Below are positions 9,947-17,731 of a stretch of 26,704 nt of DNA, in pieces; position 1 is the stretch's first letter; every line of letters starts with the position of its first letter. Under the pieces are notes generated by a model. The model worked only from the letters and a program-made list of their open reading frames with translations. It was not told where the DNA came from and ran no database searches. Both the position numbers and the translations under genes were made by a program. The stretch spans positions 1-26,704 of the forward strand of contig CABUMU010000006.1 in NCBI GenBank assembly GCA_902492855.1. Reading direction: 5' to 3'. This DNA comes from an uncultured Collinsella sp. GTDB lineage: Bacteria; Actinomycetota; Coriobacteriia; Coriobacteriales; Coriobacteriaceae.

Positions 9947-11317
9947 ATGGCGTCTGCCGATCGTTCCACGTTGTTTATCAATGCGACCGTCCTGGATGGT
10001 TCGGAACATATGGAGCCGCAGCCCGATATGGCCGTGGCCGTTGAGCGCGGTCTCATCACGTGGATGGGGCCGAGTGCCGTGACGCAGGCGCCTGCAGGTG
10101 CCGAGGTCATCGACCTGGCAGGGGCGTATCTCATGCCAGGCCTCATCAATATGCATGTGCATCTATGCGGCTCGGGCAAGCCGGTTTCGGCGGGCGATGC
10201 GGGCGCGCTGATGAAGAAGCTCAATAATCCCGTGGGGCGCGCCATCGTGCGCCACATTCTTAAGGGCAGCGCCCAACAACAGCTGGCAAGCGGCGTGACC
10301 ACGGTGCGCGGCGCGGGCGACCCGTTGTTTGCCGATCTTGCCGTGCGCGATGCTATCGATGCCGGTAAGTATCAAGGTCCTCGCCTGGTGGCGCCGGGAA
10401 CGGGCGTCACGGTGCCGGGCGGTCATGGTGCAGGCTTGTTCGCCCAGGTGGCCAACAGTCCCGCCGAGGCAGCCGAACAGGTGCGTGACCTGTATGCGCG
10501 CGGTGCCGACGTCATTAAGCTGTTCGTAACGGGCGGTGTGTTCGACGCGACCGAGGTGGGCGAGCCGGGCGTGCTGCGTATGCCGGTGGAGGTTGCCGCG
10601 GCGGCGTGCAAGGCGGCGCACGAGGTTGGCCTTCCGGTTATGGCCCATGTCGAGAGCACCGAGGGCGTGAAGGCCGCGCTTGAGGCCGGCGTTGACACGA
10701 TTGAGCACGGCGCTCCGTTGACGCCCGAGATCTTGGAGCTGTACCGCGGCACCGCGGGCACACAGCTTGAGGGGCGTGCGCCGAGTGTGACCTGCACCAT
10801 CAGCCCGGCGCTGCCGTTTGTATTGCTCGACCCGGAAAAGACCCATTCGACCGATATGCAAAAGAAGAACGGCGACATCGTGTGCTCGGGCATTATCGAG
10901 AGCGCTCGTGCCGCACTGGAAGCTGGCGTTAAGGTGGGCCTTGGCACAGATTCGAGCTGCCCGTTTGTGACGCAGTACGACATGTGGCGTGAGGTGGCCT
11001 ATTTTGCCAAGTATGTCGGCGTGAGCAACGCCTTCGCGCTGCATACGGCCACGCAAGTCAATGCCGAGCTGCTGGGGCTGGGCGGCGAGACCGGCACGAT
11101 CGAGTGCGGTAAGGCCGCCGATATCCTGGTGACGCGCGAGAACCCGCTCGATGACCTGTGCGCGCTGCGTGAGCCGATGCACGTGATGTGTCGTGGCGAT
11201 CTGGTACGCAAACTCAAGGTGAAGCGTATTCCCGAGGTGGACGCCGAGCTCGACACGATTATGGCCATGCCGTCCGAGGCGCTGGCCGAGGAGCTTGCCC
11301 GCGATGGCGTAGCGTAG
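9947..11317 (+). CDS. Metal-dependent amidohydrolase (imidazolonepropionase/prolidase-like)
   Basis: This is a 456-residue member of the amidohydrolase superfamily (TIM barrel, mono- or dinuclear metal centre). The first ~60 residues form the usual beta-sandwich. Metal ligands seen are His70 and His72 (MPGLINMHVHL), a Lys in IKLFVTGGV that could be carbamylated, His in VMAHVES, His in TIEHGAPL, and Asp in GLGTDSS. The C-terminal GTIECGKAADILVTRENPLDD is the typical closing sandwich segment. The substrate cannot be read from the sequence; related enzymes cleave Xaa-Pro or other cyclic or peptide amides. ATG 9947 was chosen over 9914 because GAGGGAGGAG lies 6 bases before it. No partner genes are adjacent, and it ends at a strong terminator. 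Confidence 0.88.
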   Translation: MASADRSTLFINATVLDGSEHMEPQPDMAVAVERGLITWMGPSAVTQAPAGAEVIDLAGAYLMPGLINMHVHLCGSGKPVSAGDAGALMKKLNNPVGRAIVRHILKGSAQQQLASGVTTVRGAGDPLFADLAVRDAIDAGKYQGPRLVAPGTGVTVPGGHGAGLFAQVANSPAEAAEQVRDLYARGADVIKLFVTGGVFDATEVGEPGVLRMPVEVAAAACKAAHEVGLPVMAHVESTEGVKAALEAGVDTIEHGAPLTPEILELYRGTAGTQLEGRAPSVTCTISPALPFVLLDPEKTHSTDMQKKNGDIVCSGIIESARAALEAGVKVGLGTDSSCPFVTQYDMWREVAYFAKYVGVSNAFALHTATQVNAELLGLGGETGTIECGKAADILVTRENPLDDLCALREPMHVMCRGDLVRKLKVKRIPEVDAELDTIMAMPSEALAEELARDGVA

Positions 11318-11350
11318 ACGAGACAAAGGGACAGCTCCGTTGTCGCATGC

Positions 11351-11387
11351 AAAAAGCCGAGGTCTCAGCGCGAGGCCTCGGCTTTTT
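11351..11387. terminator. Bidirectional rho-independent terminator
   Basis: AAAAAGCCGAGG (11351-11362) and CCTCGGCTTTTT (11376-11387) form a perfect 12-bp stem with T-tracts for both strands. An outer pair GGGACAG (11328-11334) and CTGTCCC (11388-11394) could extend it. It lies between the convergent amidohydrolase and zinc-ribbon genes. Confidence 0.9.
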
Positions 11388-11406
11388 CTGTCCCATGGTA
11401 TGGCGG

Positions 11407-11880
11407 CTACGAGCGCGTCTCCATCTTGGCGTGGCACTTGGGGCAGGTGACGCGGATCTTGCCTTTGCCCTTGGGGACGGAGAGCATCTGGCCGCAGTTG
11501 GGGCACTTGAGATATGCCGTGGTCTTGCGGCCCTTCCACATCTTCTTGGCCGTACGCTTGGCACGCTCAAAGTCTTCCTTGCTGGTACCAGCGGCATGCG
11601 AAGCGTTTGCGGCCGCAGTCCCGCCGCCCAAGCTGGCGACGAACTTGCCCAAGCCGGGAACATTGGCAGTTGCGGCGACAAAGGTCTCGTTCTCCTTGCG
11701 ACGTGCATCGATGTTTTTGGACAGGCCGCGCAGCACGCCAATTACGATGACGGCGATGGCGATCCAGCTGAGCCACTGGATGCGGGCTATCGATCCGATC
11801 ATCGCGATGACAATACCCGCAAAACCCATCACGATGGTGAGTTCATCGGCACCATTGCGACCCTTCATAAAGTCATTCAT
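11407..11880 (-). CDS. Small membrane protein with C-terminal zinc ribbon
   Basis: The 157-residue protein has two adjacent hydrophobic segments at about residues 14-32 and 35-50, then a basic linker (RGLSKNIDARRKENE), an Ala/Gly-rich stretch, and a C-terminal zinc ribbon with Cys126/Cys129 (CPNCG) and Cys146/Cys149 (CPKCH). Proteins of this layout are common in Firmicutes and Actinobacteria and are usually uncharacterised. The ribbon probably faces the cytoplasm and may bind nucleic acid or a protein partner. The ATG at 11880 was chosen because AAAGG precedes it; the open frame extends to 11910. It appears monocistronic. The function is not known. Confidence 0.82.
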   Translation of the reverse strand: MNDFMKGRNGADELTIVMGFAGIVIAMIGSIARIQWLSWIAIAVIVIGVLRGLSKNIDARRKENETFVAATANVPGLGKFVASLGGGTAAANASHAAGTSKEDFERAKRTAKKMWKGRKTTAYLKCPNCGQMLSVPKGKGKIRVTCPKCHAKMETRS

Positions 11881-11927
11881 GCAAATTGCCTTTCGTTCGA
11901 TATACTGCACGCCTTTATACCCGATTT

Positions 11928-11990
11928 AGAGCAAGGGGGACAGGTTAATCTACACCAATGCGGTGCAAACATACCTGTCCCCGGAACACC
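11928..11990. repeat. R2 palindromic repeat, copy 1
   Basis: GGGGACAGGTT (11936-11946) faces ACCTGTCCCC (11973-11982), with an inner pair around ACACC and GGTG. Position by position it aligns with the 63-bp copies at 22000 and 22923, with GGGGTCAGG changed to GGGGACAGG and the complementary arm changed to match. An extra half arm TGTCCCCAATGCACC (12010-12024) abuts the csoR stop codon. The nested-stem form and GGGGTCAGG-like ends resemble REP elements linked to RAYT transposases, though no such gene is in view. Confidence 0.75.
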
Positions 11991-12026
11991 AAGACGGTGT
12001 AAAGAAGTCTGTCCCCAATGCACCAA

Positions 12027-12299
12027 TTACTTGGCGAGCTTGTCGACGACGCGCTCTATCTCGGCGAGCTTGGCGGCTTTGAGCTCCTCGTCGCCCGATT
12101 CGATGGCCGAGGCGACGCAGCCCCCGATGTGCGCCTTCAACACATCGGCGTTGATGCGAGCGATGAGCGCCTGTGTGGCCATGAGCTGCGTGGAGATATC
12201 GACGCAATAACGGTCCTCATCGACCATCCGCAAGATGCCGTCGATCTGGCCGCGCGCCGTCTTGAGCATGCGGGTCACCGATTTGTGGTCTGCCATCAT
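12027..12299 (-). CDS. csoR: CsoR-family metal-sensing repressor (probably copper)
   Basis: This is a 90-residue all-helical repressor of the CsoR/RcnR/FrmR (DUF156) family. The Cu(I) ligand set Cys-His-Cys is present: Cys32 (DRYCVDIS), His57 and Cys61 (KAHIGGC). Binding of Cu(I) would release the DNA. It is the last gene of the copA-copZ-csoR run, and a matching GC-rich dyad lies in the copA promoter (15186-15202), so it very probably represses this operon. The first of two adjacent ATG codons (12299, 12296) is preceded by GAGGA. The R3 repeat at 12342-12408 lies just upstream. Confidence 0.92.
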   Translation of the reverse strand: MMADHKSVTRMLKTARGQIDGILRMVDEDRYCVDISTQLMATQALIARINADVLKAHIGGCVASAIESGDEELKAAKLAEIERVVDKLAK

Positions 12300-12341
12300 G
12301 GCGGGTCCTCGTTTCTGGTCGATCTTTCGGATATCCCTGTC

Positions 12342-12408
12342 AGTTGCGGTGAAATAGTTCTTGATTGAGGGCTTGGAGCGCTAAAACAGGAACTATTTCA
12401 CCGCAACT
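12342..12408. repeat. R3 palindromic repeat, copy 1 (67 bp)
   Basis: AGTTGCGGTGAAATAGTTC (12342-12360) and its exact reverse complement (12390-12408) form a perfect 19-bp inverted repeat around a 29-base loop. It lies between copZ and csoR. It does not resemble known CsoR sites and has no T-tract, so it is better read as an interspersed palindrome that may process or stabilise the operon mRNA. Confidence 0.88.
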
Positions 12409-12483
12409 TCTGAAGGGTTGGTTGAGTGGCGGTTGCCGAGCGGCTATGTCAGCCGGCAGTGGTGCCTGTTGGTGCGGCAGCTG

Positions 12484-12705
12484 CTACGCGGCGGTCACCG
12501 AAAGGGCGTGGAACTTCTCGCCCGCGGCCTCGACGGCCGCGGCGAGCTGCTCGGCAGTCACGGTGTCGGCGCACTCCACCTGGACGGTCTGGGTCTCGTG
12601 ATCGGCGTCGGCGTCGGTCACGCCGGCCACGTTGAGCAGCGCCGTCTCGACGGTGGCGTCGCAGTGGCCGCACATGAGGCCAGACGTTTTAACGATGTAG
12701 TTCAT
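12484..12705 (-). CDS. copZ: Copper chaperone / heavy-metal-associated domain protein
   Basis: The 73-residue protein is a single HMA (ferredoxin-like) domain. The metal site is GLMCGHC near residues 9-15, in which the usual MxCxxC is met by two cysteines separated by two residues. It would carry Cu(I) in the cytoplasm and hand it to the CopA ATPase encoded upstream. The ATG at 12705 has an AAAAGGAGA site. It lies between copA and csoR on the same strand, separated from each by a gap that contains an R3 palindrome. Identification is firm from motif, size and context. Confidence 0.9.
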   Translation of the reverse strand: MNYIVKTSGLMCGHCDATVETALLNVAGVTDADADHETQTVQVECADTVTAEQLAAAVEAAGEKFHALSVTAA

Positions 12706-12733
12706 GATTATCTCCTTTTCGTTGAGTACCTAA

Positions 12734-12800
12734 AGTTGTGGTGGAATACGGACTAAATAGCGGTTTAGCTAAGCATGTTACGCCTTATTTCACCGCAACT
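12734..12800. repeat. R3 palindromic repeat, copy 2 (67 bp), overlapping the end of copA
   Basis: AGTTGTGGTGGAATA (12734-12748) faces TATTTCACCGCAACT (12786-12800), 13 of 15 pairs. The total length of 67 bp is the same as in copy 1. Read on the minus strand, the right arm AGTTGCGGTGAAATA supplies the last CopA codons and its TAA stop. The centre differs from copy 1. Confidence 0.8.
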
Positions 12801-15127
12801 GATGGTTTAAAAGTTCGCAGGCGCAGTGCATTGCTTACGACGCACACGCTCGACAGGCTCATGGCCGCGGCGCCAAACATCGGCGAGAGCTGCCACCCGG
12901 TGAGCGGGAAGAACACGCCCGCCGCCAGCGGAATGCCGATGCCGTTGTAGAACAGCGCCCAGAACAGGTCCTGCTTGATGTTGCGAATCGTGGCGCGCGA
13001 AAGCTCGATGGCGCGGGCGACGTCCATGAGGTCGCTGCGCATGAGCACCACATCCGCCCCCTCCTTGGCGATGTCGGCGCCGGTGCCGATCGCAAGGCCC
13101 ACGTTGGCGCGCGCCAGGGCGGGGGAGTCGTTGATACCGTCGCCCACCATGGCGACCTTGCCGCCCACATCCTGCAGCTCGCGGACGTGGCGCTCCTTGT
13201 CGGCGGGGAGGACGTCGGCGATGACCTGCTTGCTGTTCAGTCCCACGCGGCGGGCGATTGCTTCGGCCGTCACGCGGTTGTCGCCGGTGAGCATGCGCAC
13301 GTCGACGCCGAGCTTGCGGAGCGCGGTGATGGCCTCGGCGCTCGTCTCCTTGACCTCGTCAGCCACGGCGATGGTACCGACGAGCTCGCCGTTCTTGGCA
13401 AAGAACAGCGGCGTCTTGCCCTCGGCGGCGAACTGTTCGGCAAGGCCGGCGGGCACCTTCGCGCCTAGCTCGTTCATCAGACGCACGTTGCCGGCAGCGA
13501 TGGTATTCTGCCCCTCGCGTGCCGTAACGCCTCGTCCGGGCACAGCGGCAAAGTCCTCGACTATGCGCGCCACGATTCCGCGCACCTCGCACTCGGCCAT
13601 AATCGCCTCGGCCAGCGGGTGCTCGCTCGAGCGCTCCAGCGCGGCAGCAAGCTTCAGCAACGCTTTTTCACTCATGGCGGGCGAGCCGTCAGCGCGCGTG
13701 GCTACCACGATATCGGTCACGGCCGGCTTGCCGCGGGTGACCGTGCCCGTCTTATCGAGTACCACGGTGCCCACGCTGCGCAGGTTCTCCAGCGCCTCGG
13801 CGCTCTTGAACAGAATGCCCATCTCGGCGCCCTTGCCGGTGCCCACCATAATGGCGACGGGCGTGGCCAGGCCGAGCGCGCACGGACAACTGATCACCAG
13901 CACAGCGACGGCGGAGGTGAGCGCTTCGTTGACGCTTCCGGTCAGTGCCATCCACACCAAGAAGGTCACGGCCGAGATCACGAACACCACGGGCACGAAC
14001 ACACCGGCGACCTTATCGGCCATGCGGGCGATGGGCGCCTTGGTGGCGTTGGCATCCTCGACGAGCTGGATAATCTTGGCGAACGACGTGTCGGCGCCCA
14101 CGCGTGTGGCTCGGAAGGTAAACGAGCCGGTGCGATTGACCGTGGCGGCGTTGACGGTGGAGCCGGCGGTCTTCTCCACGGGGATGGACTCGCCGGTCAG
14201 TGCACTTTCGTCCACGGCCGAAGCGCCCTCGAGTACCACGCCGTCGACAGGGATGGACTCGCCGGGGCGCACACGCAGCACCTGGCCGGGCAGAATGGCA
14301 TCGACGTCGACGGTGGCCTCGGTGCCGTCCTCTGCCACGACGGTCGCGGTCTTGGGCGCTAGGTCGATGAGCGCCTCGATGGCGCCGCCGGTCTTGGACT
14401 TGCTGCGCGTCTCGAGGTATTTGCCTACGGTGACGAGCGACAGGATGGTGCCGGCGCTCTCAAAATACAGATTGTCCATGCCCGTCATCATGGCCTCGTG
14501 GACCTGACCCGCGGCTAGCTGGTCGGCCATGATAAACATGGCGTAGAGCGACCAGGCGATGGAGGCGGTGGCGCCCACGGCAATAAGGGCGTCCATGGTG
14601 GGCGCGCCGTGCGCGAGCGATTTAAACCCGTTGATAAAGTACGCGTCGTTGACGTAGACGATGGGAATGAGCAGGACGAGCTCGGTGAGCGCGAGCGTCA
14701 TGCTGTGGGTGTGGTCGGTGAAGATGCCGGGCAGCGGCCAGCCGAGCATGTGCCCCATGCCTATGTAGAACAGCGGGATGAGGAAGATGATCGAGATGAT
14801 GAGGCGGGTGCGCATGGCAGAGGCGGCGGCCTCCAGCTTTTTGGTGGGCGACTCCATATGGGCGGCGCCGGACCTGGCTCGCGTACTGCCGTTTTGGGCG
14901 GCGTCGGTGCCCGTGCTGACGGGCGAGGCCGAGTAGCCAGCGCGATCGACAGCGCTGCAGATATCGTCGGGGGAGACCTGCGCGGGGTCATAGTCGACCA
15001 TCATGGAACCGGCGAGCAGGTTGACCGCGACGCTTTGGACGCCGTCGAGCTTGCTCACGGCACGGTCCACGTGCGCCTGGCAGGCAGCGCACGTCATGCC
15101 GCCCACATCGAACTTATCTTGAGCCAT
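12785..15127 (-). CDS. copA: Copper-exporting P1B-type ATPase
   Basis: The 780-residue ATPase would export Cu(I) across the membrane. It has one N-terminal HMA domain (GMTCAACQAHV), then membrane helices, the actuator domain, the transport signature Cys414-Pro-Cys416 (ISCPCALGLATP), the phosphorylation site Asp458 (DKTGT), the SSEHPLAEA nucleotide-binding motif, TGDN, and GDGINDSPALA. The last helix has MSLSSVCVVSNALRL, typical of copper ATPases. ATG 15127 is preceded by AAAGGAGA; an upstream in-frame ATG at 15169 lies in the promoter region and was rejected. The C-terminal SVAVK and the stop codon come from the R3 repeat. It is the first gene of the copA-copZ-csoR operon. Confidence 0.96.
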   Translation of the reverse strand: MAQDKFDVGGMTCAACQAHVDRAVSKLDGVQSVAVNLLAGSMMVDYDPAQVSPDDICSAVDRAGYSASPVSTGTDAAQNGSTRARSGAAHMESPTKKLEAAASAMRTRLIISIIFLIPLFYIGMGHMLGWPLPGIFTDHTHSMTLALTELVLLIPIVYVNDAYFINGFKSLAHGAPTMDALIAVGATASIAWSLYAMFIMADQLAAGQVHEAMMTGMDNLYFESAGTILSLVTVGKYLETRSKSKTGGAIEALIDLAPKTATVVAEDGTEATVDVDAILPGQVLRVRPGESIPVDGVVLEGASAVDESALTGESIPVEKTAGSTVNAATVNRTGSFTFRATRVGADTSFAKIIQLVEDANATKAPIARMADKVAGVFVPVVFVISAVTFLVWMALTGSVNEALTSAVAVLVISCPCALGLATPVAIMVGTGKGAEMGILFKSAEALENLRSVGTVVLDKTGTVTRGKPAVTDIVVATRADGSPAMSEKALLKLAAALERSSEHPLAEAIMAECEVRGIVARIVEDFAAVPGRGVTAREGQNTIAAGNVRLMNELGAKVPAGLAEQFAAEGKTPLFFAKNGELVGTIAVADEVKETSAEAITALRKLGVDVRMLTGDNRVTAEAIARRVGLNSKQVIADVLPADKERHVRELQDVGGKVAMVGDGINDSPALARANVGLAIGTGADIAKEGADVVLMRSDLMDVARAIELSRATIRNIKQDLFWALFYNGIGIPLAAGVFFPLTGWQLSPMFGAAAMSLSSVCVVSNALRLRTFKPSVAVK

Positions 15128-15174
15128 GGCTTCTCCTTTCTGTGACGTAGTGTCGGAAATGTTAACCATCCGAT

Positions 15175-15205
15175 ACTATACACCCATACCCCCTGGGGGT
15201 GTCCA
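15175..15205 (-). promoter_or_regulatory. copA promoter with CsoR-like operator
   Basis: On the minus strand TATAGT (15180-15175) is a good -10 box, and TGGACA (15205-15200) is a possible -35 with a long 19-bp spacer. The GC-rich dyad ATACCCCCTGGGGGTGT (15186-15202) fills the spacer. This matches the form of CsoR operators (C-runs facing G-runs). The CsoR encoded at the operon's end would block the promoter until copper binds. A 19-bp spacer is also typical of MerR/CueR promoters, but no such regulator is seen. Confidence 0.75.
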
Positions 15206-15280
15206 GTGGAGATTGAAATGTATGACATTCTGGTATTGGTCGAGGTGATAGCCAGGTCGGCGGACCGTAGCCGGTCTAAT

Positions 15281-15498
15281 GTCTCAATCTGTAACAACTA
15301 GACCCGTTTTTGTCGAGTAACTGTTACAGATCGAGACATTACATCGAGCCACAACTTAACGTCTCAACCTGTAACGCCTAAGGACCGTTTTTCCTGCTAG
15401 ATGTTACAGATCGAGACAAACCGTCCGCGGTCAACTCAAATGTCTTGATTTGTAACATCTAGAGAGGTTTTTGACCCCTTACTGTTACAAATCGAGAC
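15281..15498. repeat. R1 palindromic repeat array D (3 copies, 80/81-bp period)
   Basis: 57-bp elements lie at 15281-15337, 15361-15417 and 15442-15498, with start spacings of 80 and 81 bp. In the third copy the left arm reads GATTTGTAAC and the right arm GTTACAAATC: both have changed from the consensus (C to T, G to A) so that pairing is kept. The array lies between the copA promoter and the 3' end of the DUF6273 gene. The remaining parts of this gap show nothing else. Confidence 0.9.
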
Positions 15499-15540
15499 AA
15501 TTGCCGGGGAGGGGTCCCGTCACGGCAAGACGCCCGCCGC

Positions 15541-16167
15541 CTAGATACAGAATCCGGGGATCACACAGGTCCGCTTGTTTGGCTTTTCCGCAGGCGTTGC
15601 GTACGTAAAGACGTCGCCGTCGTGTCCCACGCGATTCAAATAGAGTGTGCCTTCGCTCTCCGATGTGTCGGGGCTCACAGTGCGCTCCCACCAGCAGGTG
15701 TCCTTGCCCTTCCACTGGCGAACCAACGTCTCGTTCGTGGTATACGGACTTACCTTGAGCTCGCGGAAGAGCTGATACTCCTTGCCCTCGCCGTTATAGA
15801 TGTCGGCCAGGTAGTGAAAGCCCTCGGTAAACGACTCGGGCGGCTGCATTCCGCACAGCTCGACCATGGCGGGCAGCCAAAGAGTTGCGGGCAGCTCGCT
15901 CAGGCACGATGCGCTTCTGGCGGCGCCAACGTTATTCGAGATCTTTTTGACAGATTTGATGAGTGCGCGCAGCTCGTTGGGCAGCAGCTTAAGGCCGTCG
16001 CTATCGAGCCATTCCCGCAGCTCGCAATCTGCCCAGCCGGCGCTCGGCGGTTGGGCCGCGGCATCGCGCTCGGCAATACCCGCGTCGAACATAAACGTCA
16101 GCCCGGCCTTGCCCGTACCGTCTAGAGCTGCGCGCCGACGTGCAGCCCATTGGTGAGCTTCACGCAC
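15541..16167 (-). CDS. DUF6273-like C-terminal segment, probably split from the kinase by a frameshift or small deletion
   Basis: The 208-codon frame resembles the DUF6273 domain often seen in Coriobacteriia surface or signalling proteins: DGTGKAGLTFMF, ELREWLDSDGLKLLPNELR, VKKISNNVG, LWLPAMVELCG, EGKEYQLFRELKV, CWWERTVSPDTS and a terminal VIPGFCI. The only start near the 5' end is a GTG at 16167 with no ribosome site, and the first ~15 residues are merely the kinase 3' end read in another frame. In relatives I recall, this domain follows a 'vxIIGixHDtxsDGsGKAGLTF' segment, of which only DGTGKAGLTF remains. It therefore looks like the broken-off tail of the upstream kinase. It could be a separate, coupled gene, but that is less likely. 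DUF6273 function is unknown. Confidence 0.65.
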   Translation of the reverse strand: MREAHQWAARRRAALDGTGKAGLTFMFDAGIAERDAAAQPPSAGWADCELREWLDSDGLKLLPNELRALIKSVKKISNNVGAARSASCLSELPATLWLPAMVELCGMQPPESFTEGFHYLADIYNGEGKEYQLFRELKVSPYTTNETLVRQWKGKDTCWWERTVSPDTSESEGTLYLNRVGHDGDVFTYATPAEKPNKRTCVIPGFCI

Positions 16168-17600
16168 TTAGTGCATGGATAGGGGATATGCCCGTTGTCA
16201 TCGAGCAGATGATAGCGCTTGGCAATCTCGCGTGCCTCGCTACGGGTCTCGGCGGCCTTAATCTTGAGCGAAATCTCCTGCAGCTGATCCCAGGTGTAGT
16301 CGTCAAGTGAACCGCGGATGCCGTCCAGGTAGTCGGGGATACCAAAGCCATGGGTTGCCGCCCCGATAACGCCGAGCCCCGCAACGGCCGCGACAACGCC
16401 ACCGATAATAAAGCGGCGGCGGGTCATGGTATCGTGCCGGGCCTGCTCCAAGATCTCTCGTGCGCGCTCGCCGGCGACGTCGACCTTAAGGTGCGTGCCA
16501 GAATCGATATCAATCGCGATCTCGTCTCCTGCGCCTTCGCGGCCCTCGGATTCGGCATCGGTGAGGAATGCCGAGAGCACCTCGAGCATCTGCTGTTCGG
16601 TGGGACGATCGCACTGCTCGACCGAGATGCCTTTCATGATGATTTGGACGAGCGTCTCGTCGTCATTGCATCGCGGCTCGAGCGGTGTCGGCCTGGTCTT
16701 GGTCTTTATGAGGTAGAACGAGCCGGTTGCCGCGGCGCCCGTCGACTCCACATCGAACGGCTTGCGACCGCTGTAGAGCTGGTACAGAATGCTCGAAAGC
16801 GCGTAGACATCGATTGCCGGCGAACGGCGAAGGGCCGCGATGCCTTCGATATCCTGCGTGAGCATCTCGGGCGCGGCGTATGCGGGCGTGGCAAAGCGCC
16901 AGATGTCGGCGCGCCGGGTGATCGTGTCGTCGCCGAGGGCCATGGTCGCGGAGCCTATGTCGATGAGGCAGGGGTCAAAGGAGCAATCGGCAATCTGTTG
17001 CTCGAGCGTTCGGCTGGTGGTACGGAACATGATATTGGTGGGCGACAGGTCGCGATGGACGACCGGATTCACGAGCCCCTGGGTCATCAGGAGTGCGCGA
17101 AGCACGGCGTTTCCAACGGCGGCCACCATCTGGGTGGTTAGCCCACCCGAGACATCGTGCGGAAGCAAGGGCAGCGCCTGCTTGAGCGAGGTGCCCTCGA
17201 CCCATTCCATGAGGATGAGTGGGTCGTCCTCGCAAGAACCGTAGCCATAGACACGCGGAAATCCGCGAAGGTGTGAGACGGTGCACAGATGACGGTACTC
17301 CTCGAACAGCGCGGCGGTGTTGGCCAGATGCGCGGCCGATTGCTCGGCGGAGCGGTCGGGGGCTTGTCCGGAAAGGATGGCGTTGTCCTTGAGTAACTTG
17401 ACGGCAAAGACCTCGCCGCTTGTGTTGGTCGCGCGAAGCACGTGCCCGATGTTGCCGTTGTCGCGGTGGGTCGTCTGGAGAATAAGCGTCATAAACCGAC
17501 GCTTGGCGTCGTCCTCGGCGCTGGGGTCGACCGCCACGGCGGTGTCGAACGTGTCAAGACGGATGAGTTTGTCGCCATAGGCGCTGTCGGTAGTATCCAT
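16122..17600 (-). CDS. Membrane-anchored Ser/Thr protein kinase
   Basis: This is a 492-residue Hanks-type kinase. Lys68 (FAVKLLKD) should bind ATP, HRDLSPTN (182-189) is the catalytic loop with Asp184, DIG (214-216) replaces DFG, and APE lies at 243-245. The glycine-rich loop (NGNIGHVLRA) is poor, so ATP binding may be unusual. A charged segment (350-395) leads to one transmembrane helix at 397-416 after RRR, then about 75 outside residues ending in HIPYPCTKC...GAQL. The stop at 16122 overlaps the DUF6273 frame by 46 bases, and the two probably formed one receptor-like protein: kinase inside, DUF6273 outside. ATG 17600 has AAGGAA upstream. An FHA protein gene, a likely phosphothreonine reader, lies directly upstream. 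Confidence 0.88.
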   Translation of the reverse strand: MDTTDSAYGDKLIRLDTFDTAVAVDPSAEDDAKRRFMTLILQTTHRDNGNIGHVLRATNTSGEVFAVKLLKDNAILSGQAPDRSAEQSAAHLANTAALFEEYRHLCTVSHLRGFPRVYGYGSCEDDPLILMEWVEGTSLKQALPLLPHDVSGGLTTQMVAAVGNAVLRALLMTQGLVNPVVHRDLSPTNIMFRTTSRTLEQQIADCSFDPCLIDIGSATMALGDDTITRRADIWRFATPAYAAPEMLTQDIEGIAALRRSPAIDVYALSSILYQLYSGRKPFDVESTGAAATGSFYLIKTKTRPTPLEPRCNDDETLVQIIMKGISVEQCDRPTEQQMLEVLSAFLTDAESEGREGAGDEIAIDIDSGTHLKVDVAGERAREILEQARHDTMTRRRFIIGGVVAAVAGLGVIGAATHGFGIPDYLDGIRGSLDDYTWDQLQEISLKIKAAETRSEAREIAKRYHLLDDNGHIPYPCTKCVKLTNGLHVGAQL

Positions 17601-17637
17601 GGCGTTCCTTTGTCTGGCATGGGTTGTCGCACGTGTG

Positions 17638-17688
17638 CGTGAACAGTGCGGTTATCGGTAAAGTACCATAATAGCCGCACTGCTCACG
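17638..17688. promoter_or_regulatory. Imperfect palindrome upstream of the kinase gene
   Basis: CGTGAACAGTGCGG (17638-17651) and CCGCACTGCTCACG (17675-17688) match at 13 of 14 positions around an A/T-rich 23-base centre that reads TATTAT on the minus strand (a possible -10). It lies 37 bp before the kinase start, so it may be an operator around a promoter or an mRNA leader hairpin. No regulator can be named. Confidence 0.5.
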
Positions 17689-17731
17689 TATGCCGCTGAG
17701 TATTGTCGTTTACGACGTAGAAGGTAGCAGA

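Noticed and set aside
11188..12210. Plus-strand 340-codon frame overlapping the amidohydrolase end and the zinc-ribbon gene
   Set aside because: It crosses the bidirectional terminator and repeat R2, has no ribosome site, and is antisense to better supported genes.
12342..12408. R3 palindrome as a CsoR operator
   Set aside because: CsoR sites have short C-run/G-run dyads like the one at 15186-15202; this 19-bp arm is different and repeated at a gene end.
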